Source: Nitrospirillum iridis (lineage in GTDB: Bacteria > Pseudomonadota > Alphaproteobacteria > Azospirillales > Azospirillaceae). Taken from it: DNA of 64,000 bases. The DNA is taken from positions 186,001 to 250,000 of the forward strand of contig NZ_JACIIZ010000010.1 in the NCBI RefSeq assembly GCF_014205765.1, given 5' to 3'. This document shows, one piece after another, positions 60,614-64,000 of this stretch (positions are counted from its first letter, which is position 1; each line of letters starts with the position of its first letter). Under the pieces are notes generated by a model. The model was not told the origin of the DNA, did not search any database, and saw only the letters and a list, made by a program, of their open reading frames with translations. Both the position numbers and the translations under genes were made by a program.

Positions 60614-61258
60614 TATGAACGTCCTCTCCCTTGATCGATGGGCTTATGACATCGAGATGCCAGTGCCCGTTGTTTGAAATATCAGTGGCACGTTATGAAA
60701 TTCCATGCAACGGGTTTTCTGCATTTTTGTGCGCCAAAAATGAGATCAACCAACAGATGCGCGGGGGCGATTTCGCTACGGCGTTAGGCAGCCGGCAACG
60801 CGCGGAGCCGGCGGGGCCGCCGTCGCCCTGCCCCGTGAGGGCGACCCGGGCCTTCTTCATGGCGGCGACATCGCGACGGGCTGCTGGCGATTTGCGGGGA
60901 CGGCCCCGCGTTGCCGCCGGTGACGATCACGAATACGCAAAGGGAGGAGAAAAGGTCGGCACGGGCGGTTGCTGGTCGGCGCAAGACCCCGTTGCCGAGG
61001 GGATATCGCCTTCGGGCTGACGCCCTGATTGTATGCCCACGGGGGCTCTAGCGCCTCGCCCCCATGTCACGGCCAGCAATTAGGAGGTAGCGGTCACCGG
61101 CAGACGCCCCAGTCGCCCTGGCAGGCCAGGCGGCGCGCATAAATTATTCCCGCACCCTCTGTCCTCTAACGCATGACCTGGCCAACGGGGACCCGGGGGT
61201 TCTACGGGTTCTGGGCGTTAATCAATCTTAATTTTGGCCAAGCCTTCGAGAGATCAAA
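60614..61258. other. receptor promoter and gene-free stretch
   Basis: The first 100 bases are AT-rich and hold TGAAATATCAG (60675-60685), identical to a site at the GntR promoter. From about 60760 to 61170 the sequence is GC-rich with short open frames but none with a domain, a ribosome site or a homologue I recognise. It appears to be decayed sequence. Confidence 0.45.
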
Positions 61259-61621
61259 ATGGCCGGGCGCCTGTTACACCACGCGAGGGGACGTGATCAG
61301 GATCAGGAACTCGCCCGACAGATCGATACGCTGCGGGGGAAAGGGGTCCACTTCCTCATCTGCCGCAACACATTGGAGGGAATGAAGCTGGCGCTTTCCG
61401 ACCTGTATGGCGTGAAGGAGGAGGATGTGGTGCCGAGTGGCGTGGCCGAGATCGCGCGCCTGCAGGGAATGGGCTTCGTCTATCTCCATCCCAGAGACAT
61501 GGCCCCGGAACGAGATGCCCAGCTTTTCGCATGTCTTGGCAAGGCCGGGGAAGACGTCGAGGCACCCCCGGCCCCGTGTCGCCCGCAGGTTCCACCGGGA
61601 TGTCCAGGCGGTCGAGGGTGA
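61259..61621 (+). pseudogene. DsrE-like protein remnant
   Basis: Residues 16-80 of this frame (ELARQIDTLRGKGVHFLICRNTLEGMKL, then VVPSGVAEIARLQGMGFVYLHP) match the second half of small DsrE/DsrF-fold proteins. The first half of the fold, normally about 60 residues, is missing: an in-frame stop lies 30 bases upstream and no ribosome site is seen. The C-terminal tail after VYLHP is proline-rich and unlike the family. I read it as a truncated gene, but expression of a short protein cannot be excluded. Confidence 0.6.
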
Positions 61622-61739
61622 CGAAGCCGGTTTCGCGTTTGAAGATACGGTCGACGCGGGCGCGTGGGGCGGCACGGGGAGAGCGGTTTCAGGGACAGGC
61701 CCCTGGAGCTGGATGCGCTTCCAAAAGCCCTGCGTGTAC

Positions 61740-62040
61740 ATTTTTGCTATTTATTTTGAGTTGGTTGAAACCAACAAACTACGTGCTATCTTAAGGTTAA
61801 ATCCGTGATGTTTTAAATTGACGCGCAGCACGAATTTCATAATCCTTTAATATAAACTTAGCATCTATCTTACAGATTCACGACTAATGAAGTATACGCC
61901 CACGGTGTTGCGAACTCTAAATACTATTATATGCTCATTATTCTCTAATATGACATCACAAATTTGCCATTGATCCGATTCTGCTATAGCGGATGCCCCA
62001 TGAGGGCATCATGGTGCCGATGTTATTTAAGACCATCGTC
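61740..62040. other. AT-rich island before the sigma54 activator gene
   Basis: About 300 bases with far more A and T than the rest of the window, no gene, and a GTTGGTT/AACCAAC hairpin (about 61760-61775). The AT-rich character suggests an H-NS/MucR-type silencing target or imported DNA and probably contains the promoter of the activator gene. Confidence 0.5.
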
Positions 62041-62065
62041 GTCAGGAACAAAAGGATCGGCAGAC

Positions 62066-63475
62066 ATGAAACCGCGATTGCTGCTTATCGGGGAGACCGA
62101 TGCCGCGATCAGGTGCTGCCTGAACGACCTGGAACAGGCGGCCCCGCAGATGACATGCGAACAGGTCCCTTGGGACGGATTGCAAGTTGATCGTCTGGGA
62201 ACCGGCGATACGGACCTCATTCTGCTATCCGCCCTCCACGCCCCTGCGCGCGCAGAGAAAGTTCTCCGCACCGCCCCCATCGGTCGGGCGACGGCGCCTA
62301 TGATCGCCATATTGCGGAATGATACCGACGCCGACCTCATACGGCTGGCCGCCGAATTCGCGGACGACTTCGTCGTGGTGCCTTTGCACGACGGCGAATT
62401 GCATTACCGCATCCTTCGGCTGCTCGGCCACGGTTGGAGTGACGGTTCAGGCGACGAAACCTCCGAGATCAAGGAGCGTCTGGCGCGGCAAGTCGCCCTG
62501 TCCGGCCTGGTGGGACGCGACCCGGCGTTTCTGAAAACCCTCGCGAAAATTCCGCTGGCGGCCCGTTGTGGCAAGGGACCGGTGCTGGTCACTGGCGAAA
62601 CCGGCACCGGCAAGGAACTTTGCGCCCGTGCCATCCATAGCATCGGCCCCCACAGCGCTTTTCCGTTCATTCCTGTCGATTGCGCCACCCTGCCCGACCA
62701 CCTTTTCGAGAATGAAGTCTTCGGACATGTCTCCGGTGCCTTCACAGACGCGCGACATGACCAGAAAGGTCTGGTGGCGCTGGCGGAGGGCGGCACGCTG
62801 TTCCTGGATGAGATCGATTCGCTCTCGCTGACCGCGCAATCCAAGCTGTTGCGCCTGCTTCAGGAGCGAACCTATCGCCCCTTGGGATCCAGCCGGTTCC
62901 TGTCGACCAATGTGGCGATCATCGCCGCTAGCAATTGCGACCTCGAAGGATTGGTGCACGCTCGGCAATTCCGCGCAGATCTCTATTTTCGGCTGAACGT
63001 CCTGCGCCTGGATTTGGTCCCGCTGCGTGAACGGCGAGGCGACATTCCCCTGCTCGCCCGGCATTTCCTGGCGTCCCTCTGCGCGGAAGCCGATCTCCCG
63101 CGCAAGATCCTGGCATCCTGCACCTTGCGTAAACTTACCGAATACGATTGGCCCGGCAATGTTCGCGAGTTGCACAACGCCATGCGCCGGGCCGCCCTCT
63201 TTTCCGAAGGTTCGATGATCCTGGCTACCGACATCGCCGAAACATGCGGCCCCTCGGAAAAATCTCCCAACGGGAAAGGTGTTGGGGTTCTCGGCAGCTT
63301 CCGCATCGCCAGGACCCACGCCATCGAGCGCTTTGAAAAACGGTATGTCGAAGATTTGATGCGGGAATGCGGCGGCAACGTGTCTCAAGCGGCCCGCATC
63401 GCCGAGAAGGACCGCCGCGCCTTTGGGCGGCTGGTCAAGCGTTACGGCGTCGACCGCGACTACCCCGGACATTGA
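62066..63475 (+). CDS. sigma54-dependent transcriptional activator
   Basis: A 469-residue regulator. Residues 1-115 look like a receiver-type domain but lack the phospho-accepting aspartate (DLILLSALHAP at strand 3). The AAA+ domain has Walker A GETGTGKELCARAIH, GHVSGAFTDA in place of GAFTGA, GGTLFLDEIDSLSLTAQSKLLRLLQERTYRPLG and the arginine finger region FRADLYFRLNVL. The C-terminus has a Fis-type helix-turn-helix (ECGGNVSQAARIAEKDRRAFGRLVKRYG). The ATG with AAAGGA upstream begins directly at the receiver domain. A near-consensus sigma54 promoter lies 345 bases after the stop, so the next gene is a likely target. Confidence 0.92.
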   Translation: MKPRLLLIGETDAAIRCCLNDLEQAAPQMTCEQVPWDGLQVDRLGTGDTDLILLSALHAPARAEKVLRTAPIGRATAPMIAILRNDTDADLIRLAAEFADDFVVVPLHDGELHYRILRLLGHGWSDGSGDETSEIKERLARQVALSGLVGRDPAFLKTLAKIPLAARCGKGPVLVTGETGTGKELCARAIHSIGPHSAFPFIPVDCATLPDHLFENEVFGHVSGAFTDARHDQKGLVALAEGGTLFLDEIDSLSLTAQSKLLRLLQERTYRPLGSSRFLSTNVAIIAASNCDLEGLVHARQFRADLYFRLNVLRLDLVPLRERRGDIPLLARHFLASLCAEADLPRKILASCTLRKLTEYDWPGNVRELHNAMRRAALFSEGSMILATDIAETCGPSEKSPNGKGVGVLGSFRIARTHAIERFEKRYVEDLMRECGGNVSQAARIAEKDRRAFGRLVKRYGVDRDYPGH

Positions 63476-63634
63476 GACAATCTCGCGGCGGTCGGAGTCC
63501 GGTCAGCCCCGCCCAACGCGCCGGGCGGCAAACCCGCGCCCGCTTTCCATTGGCTTCCACACCCCGCACGGGAATCTGACTTCGCTGGGCCGCCCGAGTG
63601 AACGCTGGAAGTCCGCCGTCGCGCCTGGGAGACC

Positions 63635-63663
63635 GGGTCAAAATTGACCCACCTGGGTCAATT
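63635..63663. promoter_or_regulatory. enhancer-like repeat (UAS) for the sigma54 activator
   Basis: GGGTCAA-AA-TTGACCC (63635-63650) is followed by a third half-site GGGTCAATT (63655-63663). Centred about 178 bases upstream of the -24 element, it is placed as sigma54 enhancers usually are. It lies in the 401-base stretch without genes between the activator and the last gene. Confidence 0.65.
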
Positions 63664-63819
63664 ACAACCAAAGAAGGTTGCCGTCAGCATATCTCTCGTT
63701 TTTGGGGATGGGCTGTTCGCAATCCAGGATCATACGGACCCACCCCGCCCATGGCGGACGGTACCCGAGAACTCCCTTAATGCAATGTTTTAAATAGATA
63801 ATCGTCATCACGGCCGGCC

Positions 63820-63835
63820 CGGCACGCGCCTTGCT
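63820..63835 (+). promoter_or_regulatory. sigma54 (-24/-12) promoter
   Basis: CGGCACG-CGCC-TTGCT matches the consensus TGGCACG-N4-TTGCW in all but the first base, with the GG and GC dinucleotides ten bases apart. It lies 42 bases before the last start codon of the window. Confidence 0.75.
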
Positions 63836-63876
63836 CCTAAGGAAAGCAAGCCCATCGCACCGAGCGGTAACACCCC

Positions 63877-64000
63877 ATGTCGAGCGGCACCCGTCCAGAT
63901 CAGGTCACCGAGGAGATACTGCGCTACTTCCTGCGCAACCCCATGGCTGCCGACAGCCTGGAGGGGATCGCACGGTGGCGCCTATTGAACGAGACCGTGT
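63877..64000 (+). CDS. unknown protein, 5' end only
   Basis: The visible 41 codons (MSSGTRPDQVTEEILRYFLRNPM, then AADSLEGIARWRLLNETV) look like the start of a small helical, winged-helix-like protein; I do not assign a family. A sigma54 promoter and an enhancer-like repeat lie upstream, so it is probably controlled by the activator encoded next to it. It runs off the right edge. Confidence 0.65.
   Translation, partial: MSSGTRPDQVTEEILRYFLRNPMAADSLEGIARWRLLNETV

Noticed and set aside
57899-60634. A 911-codon open frame on the plus strand
   Set aside because: It is antisense to the TonB receptor over its full length, has low-complexity His/Gly/Val/Gln-rich composition and no signal, domain or ribosome site; it is a shadow of high-GC codon usage.
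1-64000. CRISPR arrays, tRNA or rRNA genes, insertion sequences
   Set aside because: I saw no regularly spaced direct repeats with spacers, no cloverleaf or rRNA-like sequence and no transposase or integrase frame. The dispersed repeats are not evenly spaced and have no spacers.

Overview
The window is GC-rich (about two thirds G+C by eye) and gene-dense. It looks like a chromosomal or megaplasmid segment of an alphaproteobacterium. Large TonB-dependent receptors, GPH and MFS transporters, a DUF1838 protein, IclR, GntR and ArsR regulators and many alpha/beta hydrolases suggest a metabolically versatile Azospirillaceae or sphingomonad-like oligotroph. The genus is inference; no rRNA or other marker gene is present. 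I saw no tRNA, rRNA, CRISPR array, transposase or integrase.

Region 1 (1-16.0 kb) is a catabolic cluster. It holds a TonB receptor, an unusual tandem alpha/beta-hydrolase protein, and a leftward series of aldehyde dehydrogenase, polysaccharide-deacetylase-like hydrolase, maleate-isomerase-like protein, flavin monooxygenase, c-type cytochrome, IclR regulator, VAO/PCMH-type FAD oxidoreductase, two transporters and a DUF1838 protein. The set fits oxidation of an aromatic or heteroaromatic compound, but the substrate cannot be read from the sequence. Region 2 (16-32.9 kb) has a methyltransferase with a small partner, a chemoreceptor, a flavin amine oxidase, several exported hydrolases, a cytochrome b561-cytochrome c fusion, and a second aromatic-type cluster (aldehyde dehydrogenase, flavin monooxygenase, CoA-transferase, IclR).

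Region 3 (33.2-54.5 kb) is a sugar locus. The genes give a complete non-phosphorylating deoxy-sugar route, best read as L-fucose: mutarotase, transporter, aldo/keto reductase (dehydrogenase), lactonase, enolase-family dehydratase, SDR, 2,4-diketo-acid hydrolase, and an LldD-type L-lactate dehydrogenase that would consume the product L-lactate. Two paralogous secreted beta-helix proteins flank it. A long leftward operon (43.4 to 33.2 kb) joins a XylX-like dehydratase, a hydroxyacid dehydrogenase and a glycerate kinase to a CaiB CoA-transferase, a crotonase and a solute-binding-fold protein that lacks a signal peptide. A GntR regulator sits in the middle, and matching palindromes lie in both divergent promoters.

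Region 4 (54.5-64 kb) is more mosaic. It has a low-GC gene for an HNH-like, glycine-rich, DUF6941-like protein followed by a decayed second copy of the lldD 3' end; an ArsR/SDR pair; a large TonB receptor; a decayed stretch with a DsrE-like remnant; and at the right edge a sigma54 activator facing a gene with a near-consensus -24/-12 promoter and an upstream enhancer-like repeat.

Five copies of a roughly 120-170 bp intergenic repeat are scattered from 27 to 58 kb. Each has a stem capped by an invariant ATCC loop, and the stem changes in a compensatory way from copy to copy. With the HNH/glycine-rich gene and the CoA-transferase/solute-binding/crotonase trio, these repeats are the best candidates for undescribed biology here.
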